A stretch of 64,000 nt of DNA from Rhizobiales bacterium 62-17 (GCA_001898965.1 MKVW01000004.1:211598-275597), one strand, 5' to 3'. Counted from the first letter of the stretch, positions 43,955-54,530 are shown. Program-made: numbers and translations. Notes: generated from the sequence alone by a model not told the origin.

Positions 43955-45634
43955 TTATCCCGCCGCCTGCGCTTTCGCCCAGGTGTCGCGCAAACCAACC
44001 GTGCGGTTGAACACCGGCCGTTCCGGCGTGCTGTCGATATCAGCGCAGAAATAGCCCTGGCGCTCGAACTGCATCGAAACGCCAGCGGCGCTGTCGGCCA
44101 GCGACGGCTCCAGCTTGCAGCCTTTCAGCACCGTCAGCGAATTGGGATTGAGATCGGCCTCGAAGTCGCTGGCCGAGGGGTCGGGCTTGGCGAACAGATG
44201 TTCGTAGAGCCGCACCTCCGCATCGACGGCTCCGGAGGCTTCCACCCAATGCAGGGTCGCCTTCACCTTGCGGCCATCAGGCGCATTGCCGCCACGGCTC
44301 GCCGGATCATAGGTGCAGCGCAGCTCGACCACTTCACCGGAAGCGTCCTTGATCGCTTCCCGGCAGGTGAGGAAATAGGCATACCGCAGCCGCACTTCCG
44401 CGCCCGGCGACAAGCGGAAGAATTTCTTCGGCGGGTTTTCCATGAAATCGTCGCTCTCGATATAGAGCTCGCGGCCGAAGCGCAGCTTGCGCGTGCCCGC
44501 CGCCGGATCGTCTGGATGATTGACCGCCTCGATCTCCTCGAAGTGGCCTTCCGGGAAATTCTCGATGACCACTTTCAGCGGCCGCAGCACGGCCATGCGG
44601 CGCTCAGCCCGCGGATTGAGATATTCGCGGATCGCGAAGTCGAGCATGCCATAGTCGACGACGCTGTTGGCCTTGGCGACACCGACACGCTTGATGAAAT
44701 CGCGGATCGCCTGCGGCGGCACGCCCTTGCGGCGCAAAGCCGCCAAGGTCGGCATCCGCGGATCGTCCCAACCGTTGACGATCTTCTCATGCACCAACCG
44801 GTTGAGAATGCGCTTCGACAGCAGCGTATAGGTGAGATTGAGGCGCGCGAATTCATACTGGCGCGGCCGGGCCGGCACCGGCAGATGGTCGAGGAACCAC
44901 TCGTACAGCGGCCGATGATCCTCGAATTCCAGCGTGCAGATCGAATGGGTCACGCCTTCGAGCGCATCCGACTGGCCATGCGCGAAATCATAGCTCGGAT
45001 AGATGCGCCATTTATCGCCGGTGCGCGGATGGCTGGCCTCGACGATGCGATAGAGCGTGGGATCGCGCAGGTTGATATTGCCTGACGTCATGTCGATCTT
45101 GGCGCGCAGCACCCGCTCGCCGGGCTTGGCCTGGCCGTCGCGCATGCCCCGGAACAGGGCGAGATTTTCCTCCACGTTGCGATCGCGGAACGGGCTGTTG
45201 CGGCCGGGCTCGGTCAACGTGCCGCGGTTGAGCCGCATCTCCTCGGGCGACTGGTCGTCCACATAGGCCTTGCCGTTGACGATGAGATGTTCGGCCCAGG
45301 CATAGAGCTGGTCGAAATAATCGGAGGCGTGATGCAGGTGGTTGGCCCAGTCGAAGCCGAGCCAGCGCACGTCGCGCTCGATGGCATCGATATATTCCTG
45401 CTCTTCCTTGGCCGGATTGGTGTCGTCGAAACGCAGATTGCAGCGTCCGCCATATTCCTCCGCGAGCCCAAAATTCAGGCAGATCGATTTGGCGTGGCCG
45501 ATGTGCAGATAGCCGTTCGGCTCCGGCGGGAACCGGGTCACGATCGTCGTGTGCTTGCCGGATTTGAGATCGGTCTCGACGATCTCGCGAATGAAATCTT
45601 TGCCGGCTTCCTTGACCGTCTCGACCGAAGACAT
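43955..45634 (-). CDS. glnS: Glutaminyl-tRNA synthetase
   Basis: A 559-residue class I synthetase. The HIGH motif is in [20 protein letters not shown] near residues 36-55, VRWLGFDW follows, and the KMSKS-loop equivalent is [12 protein letters not shown]. The C-terminal beta-barrel anticodon-binding domains are present ([38 protein letters not shown]). Presence of GlnRS means glutamine is attached directly to tRNA-Gln. The stop is just beyond a family B repeat. Confidence 0.97.
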   Translation of the reverse strand: MSSVETVKEAGKDFIREIVETDLKSGKHTTIVTRFPPEPNGYLHIGHAKSICLNFGLAEEYGGRCNLRFDDTNPAKEEQEYIDAIERDVRWLGFDWANHLHHASDYFDQLYAWAEHLIVNGKAYVDDQSPEEMRLNRGTLTEPGRNSPFRDRNVEENLALFRGMRDGQAKPGERVLRAKIDMTSGNINLRDPTLYRIVEASHPRTGDKWRIYPSYDFAHGQSDALEGVTHSICTLEFEDHRPLYEWFLDHLPVPARPRQYEFARLNLTYTLLSKRILNRLVHEKIVNGWDDPRMPTLAALRRKGVPPQAIRDFIKRVGVAKANSVVDYGMLDFAIREYLNPRAERRMAVLRPLKVVIENFPEGHFEEIEAVNHPDDPAAGTRKLRFGRELYIESDDFMENPPKKFFRLSPGAEVRLRYAYFLTCREAIKDASGEVVELRCTYDPASRGGNAPDGRKVKATLHWVEASGAVDAEVRLYEHLFAKPDPSASDFEADLNPNSLTVLKGCKLEPSLADSAAGVSMQFERQGYFCADIDSTPERPVFNRTVGLRDTWAKAQAAG

Positions 45635-45787
45635 AGACCTCGTTTCCCGTTAGCGCGCCCATGGGCGCGACAAAAGCATGGGCCGCGCGGGCGCGGCGCC
45701 GCCTGCCTATCACAGCTTGGCACGACCCCGAAACAGCGACAAATCAACCAACTTGACCCTGCCGCCGCAACGCGGCACAGACGGGTC

Positions 45788-46672
45788 GTGAGTTTCCGTA
45801 TCGCCCATCTCTCCGACGCGCATATCGGTCCGCTGCCGCGGCCCATGATCCGGGAATTGCTGAACAAGCGCTTCACCGGCTACGTCAACTGGCGCCGCCG
45901 GTCGCATATCCACAATATGGAGGTCCTGGGCGAAATCGTGGCCGATATCCGCGCCCACGCCCCCGATCATGTGGCGATGACCGGCGATATTCTCAATATC
46001 GGCCTGCCGGAAGAGTTCCGCTTCGCCCGCGCCTGGCTCGAAACCCTGGGCGATCCAACCCATGTCAGCTTCGTTCCTGGCAATCACGACGCCTATGTGA
46101 GGGGATCCCTGCCCTGGATCGTCGATACGTTCGGACCCTGGTGCTCCAACGACGGCGACACCAAGACCAGCTTCCCCTATCTGCGGGTGCGCGGCGACGT
46201 CGCCCTGATCGGCCTCTCCTCCGGCGTGCCGACCTTGCCGCTGCTGGCCTCCGGCCGCGTCGGCGAAGCGCAGATGCGCGTCTTCTCCAGCCTGCTGGAG
46301 GACACCGGCAAGCGCGGCCTCTTCCGCGTCGTCATGATCCACCATCCGCCCTGGCAATCGGGCGCCAGTTTCGGCCGTGGCCTCACCGACGCCCGCGCTT
46401 TCGAACGCACGGTCGCGCGCCATGGCGCGGAACTGATTCTGCACGGCCACAACCATCGGCTGATGGTGCGGAAACTGGCCTCGCCCAGCGGCGCCGTGCC
46501 CAGCATCGGCGTCGCCTCGGCCTCCGCCGTGCCTGGCACCCCTCATCACCGTGCTGCCTGGCATCTCTACACCGTCGAAAAGCGCGGCAATGGCTGGTCA
46601 ATCGAAGGCCGCATCCGTGGCCTGCAATCGGGCGAGCGACGCGTCAGCGATCTCGGCGAAGTGCCTTTCTAA
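45788..46672 (+). CDS. Metallophosphoesterase (calcineurin-like)
   Basis: A 294-residue protein with a GTG start at 45788; the frame is open far upstream but inside the antisense of glnS. The five metal motifs are in order: LSDAHIG at residues 8-14, MTGDILN, GNHDAY, IHHPPWQS and HGHNHRLM. It probably hydrolyses phosphodiesters such as cyclic nucleotides or UDP-diacylglucosamine-like lipids; the substrate is not clear. Confidence 0.92.
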   Translation: MSFRIAHLSDAHIGPLPRPMIRELLNKRFTGYVNWRRRSHIHNMEVLGEIVADIRAHAPDHVAMTGDILNIGLPEEFRFARAWLETLGDPTHVSFVPGNHDAYVRGSLPWIVDTFGPWCSNDGDTKTSFPYLRVRGDVALIGLSSGVPTLPLLASGRVGEAQMRVFSSLLEDTGKRGLFRVVMIHHPPWQSGASFGRGLTDARAFERTVARHGAELILHGHNHRLMVRKLASPSGAVPSIGVASASAVPGTPHHRAAWHLYTVEKRGNGWSIEGRIRGLQSGERRVSDLGEVPF

Positions 46673-46673
46673 G

Positions 46674-46725
46674 AAGCTTTTTCAAGCGAAGTGGATGACG
46701 GTCCGCGTGAAGAAAATGCGTCAAA
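46674..46725. repeat. Family C intergenic repeat, copy 2
   Basis: AAGCTTTTTCAAGCGAAGTG through GCGTGAAGAAAATGCGTCAA; ends GCTTTTTC and GAAAATGC are inverted with one mismatch. It aligns over its full length to 32367-32415. It begins two bases after the phosphoesterase stop. Confidence 0.8.
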
Positions 46726-46735
46726 GGAAAAAACT

Positions 46736-47485
46736 CTAGCGCCCGTAATTGGCGACCCACCAGGCCTCGGCGATCGTCCACAGGAAATAGCCGGCACCCG
46801 CGGCCAGGACGAGCAGTGCGACGCTACCCAGGAATTCGATGAGAAACAGGAAGGTCGTTGCGAACCAGCCGCGCCACCGCGACCGTTGCGGCGGAGGCGC
46901 CACATCCGCAACCGGCACCTCCGGCTCCGGCCCCGCCGCCACCGGCCGCGCGACGGGCACCGGCCGCTCGATCACATCTCCTCGCTCCAGACTATCGGAA
47001 GCCAGAGCCTTTTCGCGCTCGACCAGCCGGCGGGCGATATAATTGGTGCAGGCCTCGACGATCGGATCGATCCGTTCGCTTTCCGCCAGGATGACGCGGC
47101 CGTGACGCGTGTCTTGGACAAAACGATAGACGCGCCGATCGGCCGCCATTTCCACATAGGCGATCATGTCGATGAACAGCCGGGGCCGCTCGCCAGGCAC
47201 CAGCCCGGTATCGAACAGATCGACGTCGCCGGGCACCTGCGCCAGCACCGGCTCCAGCGCGTCACGCAGCATTTCCAGCCGCGCCAGTTCGGCACCGCGC
47301 AGTTCCGCCACCACCGAGGATTGCTCCGCCTGCTCGACCCGTGCCCGGCGCACAGCAGCCTTCAGGCTCGGCGGCGCCATCCGCAATTCCCTACGCCGTT
47401 CTTGGCGCTGCTGCTCAGGGTGCTGTTCTTGATACTGTTCCTGGCGCAACTCTTGCGGGCCAATGCTACGATCGTCGTCACTCAT
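46736..47485 (-). CDS. Conserved hypothetical protein with C-terminal membrane segment
   Basis: A 249-residue protein from ATG 47485. The N-terminus is Gln/Arg/Glu-rich (EQYQEQHPEQQRQERRREL), the middle is a soluble domain with FIDMIAYVEMAADRRVYRFVQ and a linker rich in Pro and Val (PVPVARPVAAGPEPEVPVAD), and a membrane helix FLFLIEFLGSVALLVLAAGAGYFLW lies near the C-terminus in two parts. I do not recognise a family. It is divergent from the oxoprolinase gene. Confidence 0.75.
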   Translation of the reverse strand: MSDDDRSIGPQELRQEQYQEQHPEQQRQERRRELRMAPPSLKAAVRRARVEQAEQSSVVAELRGAELARLEMLRDALEPVLAQVPGDVDLFDTGLVPGERPRLFIDMIAYVEMAADRRVYRFVQDTRHGRVILAESERIDPIVEACTNYIARRLVEREKALASDSLERGDVIERPVPVARPVAAGPEPEVPVADVAPPPQRSRWRGWFATTFLFLIEFLGSVALLVLAAGAGYFLWTIAEAWWVANYGR

Positions 47486-47589
47486 CACGCGGTCCAGACG
47501 CTGACTTAACCTTCCGTTCACTATAGCGTCGCGTGAACACAATGACGAATCTCCCCCGAAATGCGATGGTTCGAGGCAAGGTTTCCAGC

Positions 47590-50500
47590 ATGGCTTCCAA
47601 GGTAAAGCGATCGAAAGGCTGGGATTTCTGGATCGATCGCGGCGGCACCTTCACCGATATCATCGGCCGTGCACCCGACGGCACTTTCGCCATCCGCAAA
47701 CTGCTCTCGGAAAACCCCGGCGCTTATGCGGACGCGGCCGTCGCCGGCATTCGTGACATCCTCGGTCTCGCCTCGGATGAGCCCGTGCCTTCAGCTCGTA
47801 TTGCGACCGTCAAAATGGGCACGACGGTCGCCACCAATGCGCTCCTCGAACGCAAGGGCGAAAAGACAGCCCTGCTCACCACCGCTGGCTTTCGCGATGC
47901 CTTGGAAATCGGCAATCAGGCGCGCGCCGACATTTTCGCCAAGCGCATCGTCAAGCCCGAACAGCTTTACGCGACCGTGATTGAAGCGAGCGAACGCGTG
48001 CGTGCCGACGGCACGATCGAGCAGCCGCTCGACGAACAGGCCGTGCGCCAACAGCTCATGGCCGCCAAGGAAGCGGGCTATACGGCGCTCGCCATCGTCT
48101 TCATGCATGCCTGGCGCTACCCCGAACATGAAAAGATCGCCGCCGCCATCGCCCGCGATATCGGCTTTGCGCAGATCTCGACGAGCCACGAGACCTCGCC
48201 GCTGATCAAATTCGTCGGCCGTGGCGACACCACCGTGGCCGATGCCTATCTGACGCCGGTGCTGCGCCGCTACGTCGATCTTGTTGGACGCGAGCTCGGC
48301 GCCGCTGACGGCCAAGGCCCGCGTCTGATGTTCATGATGTCGTCGGGTGGCCTCACCGCCGCCGACCGCTTCGCCGGCAAGGATGCGATCCTCTCCGGCC
48401 CCGCCGGCGGTGTGGTCGCCATGGCGCGCACGGCGAAATCGGCGGGCTTTGGCAAAGTGATCGGCTTCGACATGGGCGGCACCTCGACCGATGTCGCGCA
48501 TTTCGACGGCACGTTCGAACGCGCGTTCGAAACCCAGGTCGCGGGCGTGCGCCTGCGCGCGCCGATGATGCTCATCCACACCGTGGCCGCTGGCGGCGGT
48601 TCGATCCTGCATTTCGATGGATCGCGCTTTCGCGTCGGCCCGGATTCGGCCGGCGCCAATCCGGGTCCGAAATCCTATCGCCGCGATGGCCCGCTCACCG
48701 TCACCGACGCCAATGTCATGACCGGCAAGCTGATGCCGGCGTTCTTCCCGAAGATTTTCGGGCCTCATCGCGACGAGCCGCTGGATGACAACGCGGTACG
48801 TACCGCTTTCGCGAAATTCGCCGCCCAGACCCACGACGGCCGCTCGCCGGAAGCCGTCGCCGATGGCTTCATCGAAATCGCCGTCGCCAATATGGCCGAG
48901 GCGGTGAAGAAGATTTCCGTGGCGCGCGGCTACAATATCTCGCGCTATCTTCTGAATTGTTTCGGCGGCGCCGGCGGCCAGCATGCGTGCCTCGTCGCGG
49001 ACGCGCTGTCGATGAAAAGCGTGCTGGTGCACCCGCTGTCGTCCCTGCTCTCGGCCTATGGCATGGGGCTCGCAGACATCCGCTCGGTGCGCAATGTCGC
49101 CATCGAGGCGGAAGCCGACGATAAGGGCTGTGCCCATCTGAAGCGCGCGCTGACCCGCCTGCAGAAGGAGGCCGAGAAGGATGTCATCGCCCAGGGCGTG
49201 ACGCGCAAAGACGTCGTCAGCGAATATCGCGCCCACGTCCGCTATGCCGGCACCGATGCCGCGCTTGAAATCAACTTGCGTCCGGCCGCCCTTGCCACCG
49301 CCAGCCACTTGCGCGCGGCACTGCGTCGTGAATTTCAGAAGGTGCACAAGGCCCGTTTCGGCTTTGTCGACCGTCTGCGCCCTTTGATCATCGAAGCCGC
49401 CCTTGTCGAAGCAATCGGCGGCGGTGCCAATTTCAAGGAACTGGCGAAGAAGATCCATCGTCGCAAGGCGAAGCCAGCCCAAAAGACCCGCTTCTATTCG
49501 CAGGGCCAATGGCGCGGCGCCAACGTCTATCTGCGTACCGATCTCGAACGTGGCATGCGCATGCAAGGCCCCGCCTTGCTCATCGAACCGCATCAGACCA
49601 TCGTCATCGAAGAGGGCTGGCAGGCCGAGATCACCGCGCGCGACCATGTGCTGCTGCGCCGCGTGAAAGCTCTGCCGAAGCGTCATGCGGTCGGCACCAA
49701 AGCCGATCCTGTTCTGCTCGAAGTGTTCAACAACCGTTTCATGTCTATCGCCGAACAGATGGGCGTAACCCTGCAGAACACCGCCAGCTCGGTGAACATC
49801 AAGGAACGGCTCGATTTTTCTTGCGCCATCTTCGATGCCGACGGCCGGCTCGTCGCCAATGCGCCGCACATGCCGGTGCATCTGGGCTCGATGGATCGCT
49901 CCGTCGAAACCATCATTCGCGAGAACGCCGGCAAGATCCGGCCGGGCGACATCTATGCTCTTAACGCGCCCTACAATGGCGGCACTCATCTGCCTGATAT
50001 CACCGTCTGCACGCCGGTCTTCGCCAAGGGCACGGGCAAAATCGCCTTCTGGGTCGCCTCGCGCGGCCACCATGCCGATGTCGGCGGCCTGACGCCGGGC
50101 TCCATGTCGCCGCGCGCCACCCACATCGACGAGGAAGGCGTCTATCTCGACAATCTCAAGATCGTCGATCGCGGCCGCTTCCTCGAACGCGAGGTAAACG
50201 CGCGCTTCACCGGCGCGCGCTATCCCGCCCGCAACGTGGCGCAAAACATCGGCGACCTGAAAGCCCAGGTCGCCGCCAACACCAAAGGCGCCGAACTGCT
50301 GACGCAGATGATCGCCGAATTCTCCCGCCGCACGGTCGATGCCTATATGGGCCACGTGCAGGACAATGCGGAGGAAAGCGTGCGCCGCGTCATCGCGCGC
50401 CTGTCCGATTCAAGTTTTTCGGTCGAACTCGACCAGGGAACGCGCATCGCGGTCAAAATTTCAGTCAACAAACGCAAACGCGAAGCGACCATCGACTTCG

Positions 50501-51243
50501 CCGGCACCTCGCCGCAACAAAGCGACAATTTCAACGCGCCGGAACCGGTGACGCGCGCTGCCTGCCTCTATGTTTTCCGCGTGCTCGTTGATAGCGACAT
50601 TCCGATGAATGCCGGTTGCCTGCGCCCGCTCAAGATCATCATCCCTGCCGGATCGATGCTGCGCCCGCGCTATCCCGCCGCTGTCGTTGCCGGCAATGTC
50701 GAAACGAGCCAGACAGTCACCGATTGCCTCTTCGGCGCGCTCGACGCCTTGGGTTCGGCCCAAGGCACGATGAACAATCTGACCTACGGCAATGCGCGCT
50801 ATCAATATTACGAGACCATCTGCTCGGGCTCGCCCGCCGGCGAGGGTTTTGACGGTGCCGCCGCCGTTCACACCCATATGACGAATTCGCGTCTCACCGA
50901 CCCCGAGATTCTCGAATTGCGCTTCCCCGTTCTGCTCGAGGATTTTCATGTGGTGCGTGGATCGGGTGGCCGCGGCCGTTGGAAGGCCGGCGACGGCACC
51001 AAGCGAACCGTTCGTTTCCTGGAAGATATGGATCTCGCCATTCTCTCCGGTCGGCGTCGCGTGCAATCCTTCGGCACACAGGGCGGCAACATGGGACGAC
51101 GCGGCATGAACACCGTGCGCCGTCTCGATGGCACGGTCGAAACTTTGGCGGGCTGCGATCAGACGCAACTGCGCGCCGGCGAAGCCATCACCATTCTCAC
51201 GCCGACAGGCGGCGGATGGGGAACGGTCCCACAAGCAAAATAG
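47590..51243 (+). CDS. Hydantoinase/5-oxoprolinase, fused A and B subunits
   Basis: A 1217-residue protein from ATG 47590, which has GCAAGG eight bases upstream; starts at 47542 or GTG 47533 are possible. The N-terminal HyuA-type part carries [57 protein letters not shown] in parts and [16 protein letters not shown]. The HyuB part, from about residue 690, has [41 protein letters not shown] and [20 protein letters not shown] in pieces. It performs ATP-dependent hydrolysis of 5-oxoproline or a hydantoin-like lactam. Confidence 0.93.
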   Translation: MASKVKRSKGWDFWIDRGGTFTDIIGRAPDGTFAIRKLLSENPGAYADAAVAGIRDILGLASDEPVPSARIATVKMGTTVATNALLERKGEKTALLTTAGFRDALEIGNQARADIFAKRIVKPEQLYATVIEASERVRADGTIEQPLDEQAVRQQLMAAKEAGYTALAIVFMHAWRYPEHEKIAAAIARDIGFAQISTSHETSPLIKFVGRGDTTVADAYLTPVLRRYVDLVGRELGAADGQGPRLMFMMSSGGLTAADRFAGKDAILSGPAGGVVAMARTAKSAGFGKVIGFDMGGTSTDVAHFDGTFERAFETQVAGVRLRAPMMLIHTVAAGGGSILHFDGSRFRVGPDSAGANPGPKSYRRDGPLTVTDANVMTGKLMPAFFPKIFGPHRDEPLDDNAVRTAFAKFAAQTHDGRSPEAVADGFIEIAVANMAEAVKKISVARGYNISRYLLNCFGGAGGQHACLVADALSMKSVLVHPLSSLLSAYGMGLADIRSVRNVAIEAEADDKGCAHLKRALTRLQKEAEKDVIAQGVTRKDVVSEYRAHVRYAGTDAALEINLRPAALATASHLRAALRREFQKVHKARFGFVDRLRPLIIEAALVEAIGGGANFKELAKKIHRRKAKPAQKTRFYSQGQWRGANVYLRTDLERGMRMQGPALLIEPHQTIVIEEGWQAEITARDHVLLRRVKALPKRHAVGTKADPVLLEVFNNRFMSIAEQMGVTLQNTASSVNIKERLDFSCAIFDADGRLVANAPHMPVHLGSMDRSVETIIRENAGKIRPGDIYALNAPYNGGTHLPDITVCTPVFAKGTGKIAFWVASRGHHADVGGLTPGSMSPRATHIDEEGVYLDNLKIVDRGRFLEREVNARFTGARYPARNVAQNIGDLKAQVAANTKGAELLTQMIAEFSRRTVDAYMGHVQDNAEESVRRVIARLSDSSFSVELDQGTRIAVKISVNKRKREATIDFAGTSPQQSDNFNAPEPVTRAACLYVFRVLVDSDIPMNAGCLRPLKIIIPAGSMLRPRYPAAVVAGNVETSQTVTDCLFGALDALGSAQGTMNNLTYGNARYQYYETICSGSPAGEGFDGAAAVHTHMTNSRLTDPEILELRFPVLLEDFHVVRGSGGRGRWKAGDGTKRTVRFLEDMDLAILSGRRRVQSFGTQGGNMGRRGMNTVRRLDGTVETLAGCDQTQLRAGEAITILTPTGGGWGTVPQAK

Positions 51244-51320
51244 ATATCCCCCGCGCCAGCTTGCTCAGGCAGCGCCGGCGTATATGCTGAACGCAACAAA
51301 AGAATATGCGGGAGGAAAGA

Positions 51321-52304
51321 TTGAAGGCTCTCAGCCTGTCAGCGGTTTGCACCGTCTTGACGATGATGACCGCCACGGCATCGGCGCAACAGGATCCGGC
51401 ACCGGATTTTCCGAAAACGACAGTCAGGCTGATTGTGTCTGCTTCGGCCGGCGGCGGCAACGACATGATCGCCCGTCTCGTCGCGGAACGGTTGCAAGCC
51501 AAATGGGGGCAGAGCGTCATCGTCGAAAATCGGCCCGGCGCCGGCAATAATATCGCGACCGAATATGTCTATAAGTCGCCGCCGGACGGTTACACGATTC
51601 TCGTCTCGCCGCCCGCCTCGCTGACGGTGAACGCGGCTTTGTTCAAGGAGCTGCGGTTCGATCCCACTAAGATCGAAGCCGTCGCGATTACGTCCTACAT
51701 TCCCAATGTACTTCTGGTGAGCGGCGGTTCGCGCTTCAAGACAGCGCAGGACTTTCTCGCCTTCGCCAAGGCCAATCCTGGCAAGTTGAGCTATGCCTCG
51801 CAAGGCATCGGCACCACCGGACATCTCACCGGCGCCCTGCTGGAGCAACTGCTTGGCACCAAGCAACTGCACGTGCCCTATGGCGGCGCAGCGCCTGCGC
51901 TCAACGACATCATGGCCGGCCATATCGATTTCATGATCGCCGACATCGGCACCGTTCTGCCTTTGGCGCAGGACGGCAAACTGCGCATGCTGGCAACCTT
52001 GACGAAAGATCCCTCTCCGGTCGCGCCTGAACTGCCGACGGTCGCTTCGGTAGGCCTGCCCGAGCTTCTCTCCGACACGTGGACGGCCTTCACCGCTCCA
52101 CCAGGCACGCCCATGTCGATCCGGCGCAAATATGCGGCGGCGCTGCGCGAAATCATTTTCTCGCCCGACATTCGCGCCCGCATCGAACAGGTCGGCATCG
52201 TGCCCTGGGGTCTCGATCCCGAACAATCAGCTGATCTGATCAAGCGCGAAACCGAACGCTGGACCGACGTGGTGCGCAAGGCCAACGTTCGCATGGATCA
52301 ATAA
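51321..52304 (+). CDS. Bug-family (TctC-like) solute-binding protein 4
   Basis: A 327-residue protein from TTG 51321, chosen because GGGAGGAAAG lies immediately before it; the ATG at 51306 would put the Shine-Dalgarno inside the gene. The signal peptide ends near TATASA. Motifs are LIVSASAGGGNDMIARLVAE and VENRPGAGNNIATEYV, then LPTVASVGLPEL. It follows the oxoprolinase gene by 77 bases on the same strand and may deliver that enzyme's substrate. Confidence 0.92.
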   Translation: MKALSLSAVCTVLTMMTATASAQQDPAPDFPKTTVRLIVSASAGGGNDMIARLVAERLQAKWGQSVIVENRPGAGNNIATEYVYKSPPDGYTILVSPPASLTVNAALFKELRFDPTKIEAVAITSYIPNVLLVSGGSRFKTAQDFLAFAKANPGKLSYASQGIGTTGHLTGALLEQLLGTKQLHVPYGGAAPALNDIMAGHIDFMIADIGTVLPLAQDGKLRMLATLTKDPSPVAPELPTVASVGLPELLSDTWTAFTAPPGTPMSIRRKYAAALREIIFSPDIRARIEQVGIVPWGLDPEQSADLIKRETERWTDVVRKANVRMDQ

Positions 52305-52311
52305 ACGTTTG

Positions 52312-52404
52312 CCGTCATTGCGAGCGAAGCGAAGCAATCCAGGAACCAGGGCGTAGAAACTCGCAACTGGGTTGCTTCCTCGCTACGCTCATTCGCAATG
52401 ACGG
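52312..52404. repeat. Family A palindromic repeat, copy 2
   Basis: CCGTCATTGCGAGCGAAGCG...CAATCCAGG from the left and GTTGCTTCCTCGCTACGCTC...GCAATGACGG to the right form an inverted pair. Compared with 21302-21373, the half-units point the other way. Confidence 0.85.
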
Positions 52405-52410
52405 ATGTCG

Positions 52411-52965
52411 TCAGGCCTTGAGCACCTTCGCCCATTTCACCAGATTGTCGAGCAACTGCCGCATCAGCTCCTTGCCGACGGGATCGGTGAACTTGCCGTT
52501 CGCATCGAACTTGTCTGGCGCACCGGCCACGATGACATGCGGATTGTTCACCGGAAATGCGTTGAGCGCGACGAGGATGTGGCGCAGGTGAAACTGGGCG
52601 CGGATACCGCCGGTCGGACCGCCCGAAGCGCTGATCAAGGCACAGGGCTTGTTGTTGAAAGGCTGATCCGGCGGACGCGAGGCCCAGTCGATCGCGTTCT
52701 TGAGCGCGGAGGAGACCGAATAATTATATTCGGGCGTCGCGATCACGATGCCATCTGCGGCGGCGACCTGCGCCCGGAAACGCTGCGCTTGCGCCGGATA
52801 GCCCGCAAGCCGCACGTCATCGTTATAAAGCGGAATATCGCCGATCTCCGCATAGGTGAATTCCATTCCTTCGGGCGCCACGTCCTGCATGGCATGCAAG
52901 GTCAACGTATTGAACGAGCCTTTGCGCAAGCTCCCCGAGATCGCGAGTACCTTAAATCCGCTCAT
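52411..52965 (-). CDS. NADPH-dependent FMN reductase
   Basis: A 184-residue flavodoxin-like protein. The FMN phosphate loop is AISGSLRKGSFNTLTLHA near residues 8-25; ATPEYNYSVSSALKNAIDWAS is the isoalloxazine-binding motif, and ASGGPTGGIRAQFHLRHIL follows. It reduces flavins or quinones/azo compounds with NAD(P)H. Stands alone in the minus strand between the Bug gene and the Tim44-like gene. Confidence 0.93.
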   Translation of the reverse strand: MSGFKVLAISGSLRKGSFNTLTLHAMQDVAPEGMEFTYAEIGDIPLYNDDVRLAGYPAQAQRFRAQVAAADGIVIATPEYNYSVSSALKNAIDWASRPPDQPFNNKPCALISASGGPTGGIRAQFHLRHILVALNAFPVNNPHVIVAGAPDKFDANGKFTDPVGKELMRQLLDNLVKWAKVLKA

Positions 52966-53045
52966 GGCAAATCCTGATCAAATGAAAAGTTCGGCCGCGT
53001 TAAGGGCCGCCGCCAGACCTGCCATATTCAAGCCCCATAAGCAAA

Positions 53046-53074
53046 AAGGCCGGGCATGGCCCGGCCTTCTTTCA
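53046..53074. terminator. Bidirectional-type intrinsic terminator
   Basis: AAGGCCGGGC (53046-53055), loop ATG, GCCCGGCCTT (53059-53068), followed by CTTTCATTTT on the plus strand and preceded by A residues that read as T on the minus strand. It terminates the Tim44-like minus-strand gene. Confidence 0.85.
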
Positions 53075-53095
53075 TTTTGAGGTAAACCTTGACGT

Positions 53096-54118
53096 TCAGC
53101 CGATCTGCTGGATCGCCGACAGCTTCCAATCCTGCGGCTTGCCGCCGGTCGGACGCACGAAGGTCCAGATTTCCGTGACCTCGTTCGGCTTGTTGAGGTC
53201 GCCCTCGATCAGCTTGCCGGTGACCCGGTCGACCACGGCGTCGATGAGCGAGAAGCGCATCGCCACGGTGGCATATTCATAGTCCGGCTCGCTCCACGAC
53301 TCGGACAGATCGCCCTGCAGCAGCTTGACGTTGTCTGCCTTGGTCGCCTGACCGCGCTTCTTCATGGCTTCGAGATCGTCCTCGAAATAGCCAGCCATTT
53401 CCGGCGTGACGATCCGGCGCAAAGTCGCCGTATCCTCGGCCGCGTAGGCGGTCTGCACATCGGCGAGCAGACGTTCGAAAGCGCCATAGTCTTCGCCTTC
53501 GACGTTCAGCTTCTTCGTCACCGGTTGCGCGGCTGCGCCACCGCCGAACATCGACGAGCCGAAGCTCGACGACGTATTGGCAGGCTGCTCATTGGCGGTG
53601 CGTGCATAGCCGTCCTGCGGGGCAGCGCCCTGCAAGCCCGACATGCGCGGGGTGCCAGTCGCCATAGCCGGCTGCTGGCGGCGACGCCACCAGTTGAGCA
53701 CCAGCATGGCGACGACGGCGATCAACGCGATCTGGATCAGGAAGCCGAACATGCCGGCAAGCGAGCCAAGCCCGTTGAACAGACCGCTACCCGACAGCAG
53801 GCCGAAGAGGCCGGCGCCGATCAGGCCGCCCATGATGCCGCGTGCCAGCGGCGATGAGAACATGCCGCCCGACTGCGGCGCCGCCGTCCGATTGAACGAC
53901 TGCTGCGGCTGCGTCTGCGGCGATTGCGTGCGCTGCATCTGCCCCGCGTTCGGCGCCGTTGGCGTCGCGCGCGGCGCACTATTGGTAAACGATCCCCGGC
54001 TGCCCATGCTGCCGCCCGAGCCCGCGCGCGCATGCGCGAACACAGGCGCGAACGCGAGGGCCAAAACCGTCGCAACAGCCAGAAGACGGCCGGAACGGCC
54101 AATCTTGATCGATGACAT
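53096..54118 (-). CDS. Tim44-like domain membrane protein
   Basis: A 340-residue protein with an N-terminal signal-like segment (LLAVATVLALAFAPVFAHA), a low-complexity Ser/Gln/Pro/Asn region, a Gly-rich hydrophobic stretch (GIMGGLIGAGLFGLLSG; FGFLIQIALIAVVAMLVLNWW) and a C-terminal Tim44/MBA1-type domain from about residue 200 (FERLLADVQTAYAAEDTATL; IVTPEMAGYFEDDLEAM). Bacterial members with this Gly-rich layout are widespread in Alphaproteobacteria; the function is not known. GGAGACACCA precedes the ATG. Confidence 0.9.
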   Translation of the reverse strand: MSSIKIGRSGRLLAVATVLALAFAPVFAHARAGSGGSMGSRGSFTNSAPRATPTAPNAGQMQRTQSPQTQPQQSFNRTAAPQSGGMFSSPLARGIMGGLIGAGLFGLLSGSGLFNGLGSLAGMFGFLIQIALIAVVAMLVLNWWRRRQQPAMATGTPRMSGLQGAAPQDGYARTANEQPANTSSSFGSSMFGGGAAAQPVTKKLNVEGEDYGAFERLLADVQTAYAAEDTATLRRIVTPEMAGYFEDDLEAMKKRGQATKADNVKLLQGDLSESWSEPDYEYATVAMRFSLIDAVVDRVTGKLIEGDLNKPNEVTEIWTFVRPTGGKPQDWKLSAIQQIG

Positions 54119-54285
54119 TGGTGTCTCCAGATCCCTTCAGTCGTCGCGAACCGATGCGGCTCGTGCGGACGACACAGCGAATATCGTGAGGGCGAGGCCA
54201 CACCACAAGTGCGCTACTACTACTGTAATTTTACCTGAGCGCGATTACGGTGTTAGATCGCCGGAAGGCCGGACGCTTTTTCGGC

Positions 54286-54369
54286 CTAAACAAAGCCAAA
54301 AACGATGGCGCCAATGAAGGCGAAAGCCGCGACGAGGGCCAACAGATCGACTTTCTGAGCATTTGCCAC
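54286..54369 (-). CDS. Tiny membrane protein (27 residues)
   Basis: A 27-residue open frame with GTG start preceded by TTGGGAGGCATGC, an almost ideal Shine-Dalgarno at five-base spacing. The product begins ANAQKVDLLALVAAF and continues into a single hydrophobic helix (AFIGAIVFGFV) to the end. It is too short for ordinary gene callers. The charged N-terminus and uninterrupted hydrophobic helix look like a real small inner-membrane protein. It stands alone, with the Tim44-like gene downstream on the same strand 167 bases away. Confidence 0.6.
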   Translation of the reverse strand: MANAQKVDLLALVAAFAFIGAIVFGFV

Positions 54370-54507
54370 GCATGCCTCCCAAGTCGGAACCGATACCCGC
54401 GAGTCTAGCGGTCGAATAAAAAAACGCCAGTGCCTTTTGGCCCCTGGGGAGAAGTGCCCGCGCGGCGCAGGAATTGCTCCGCCATTTCAACTTCATGCCG
54501 CACAGCA

Positions 54508-54530
54508 AAAAGGGCGGCCAAAGCCGCCCC
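54508..54530 (-). terminator. Intrinsic terminator after Bug gene 5
   Basis: On the minus strand: GGGCGGC, loop TTTG, GCCGCCC, then TTTTTG. It lies just downstream of the Bug gene ending at 54555. Confidence 0.85.

Noticed and set aside
47791-50355. 854-codon open frame on the minus strand
   Set aside because: It lies entirely antisense to the oxoprolinase gene, which has clear family motifs; the composition (His, Asp, Gly-rich) is that of a high-GC shadow frame.
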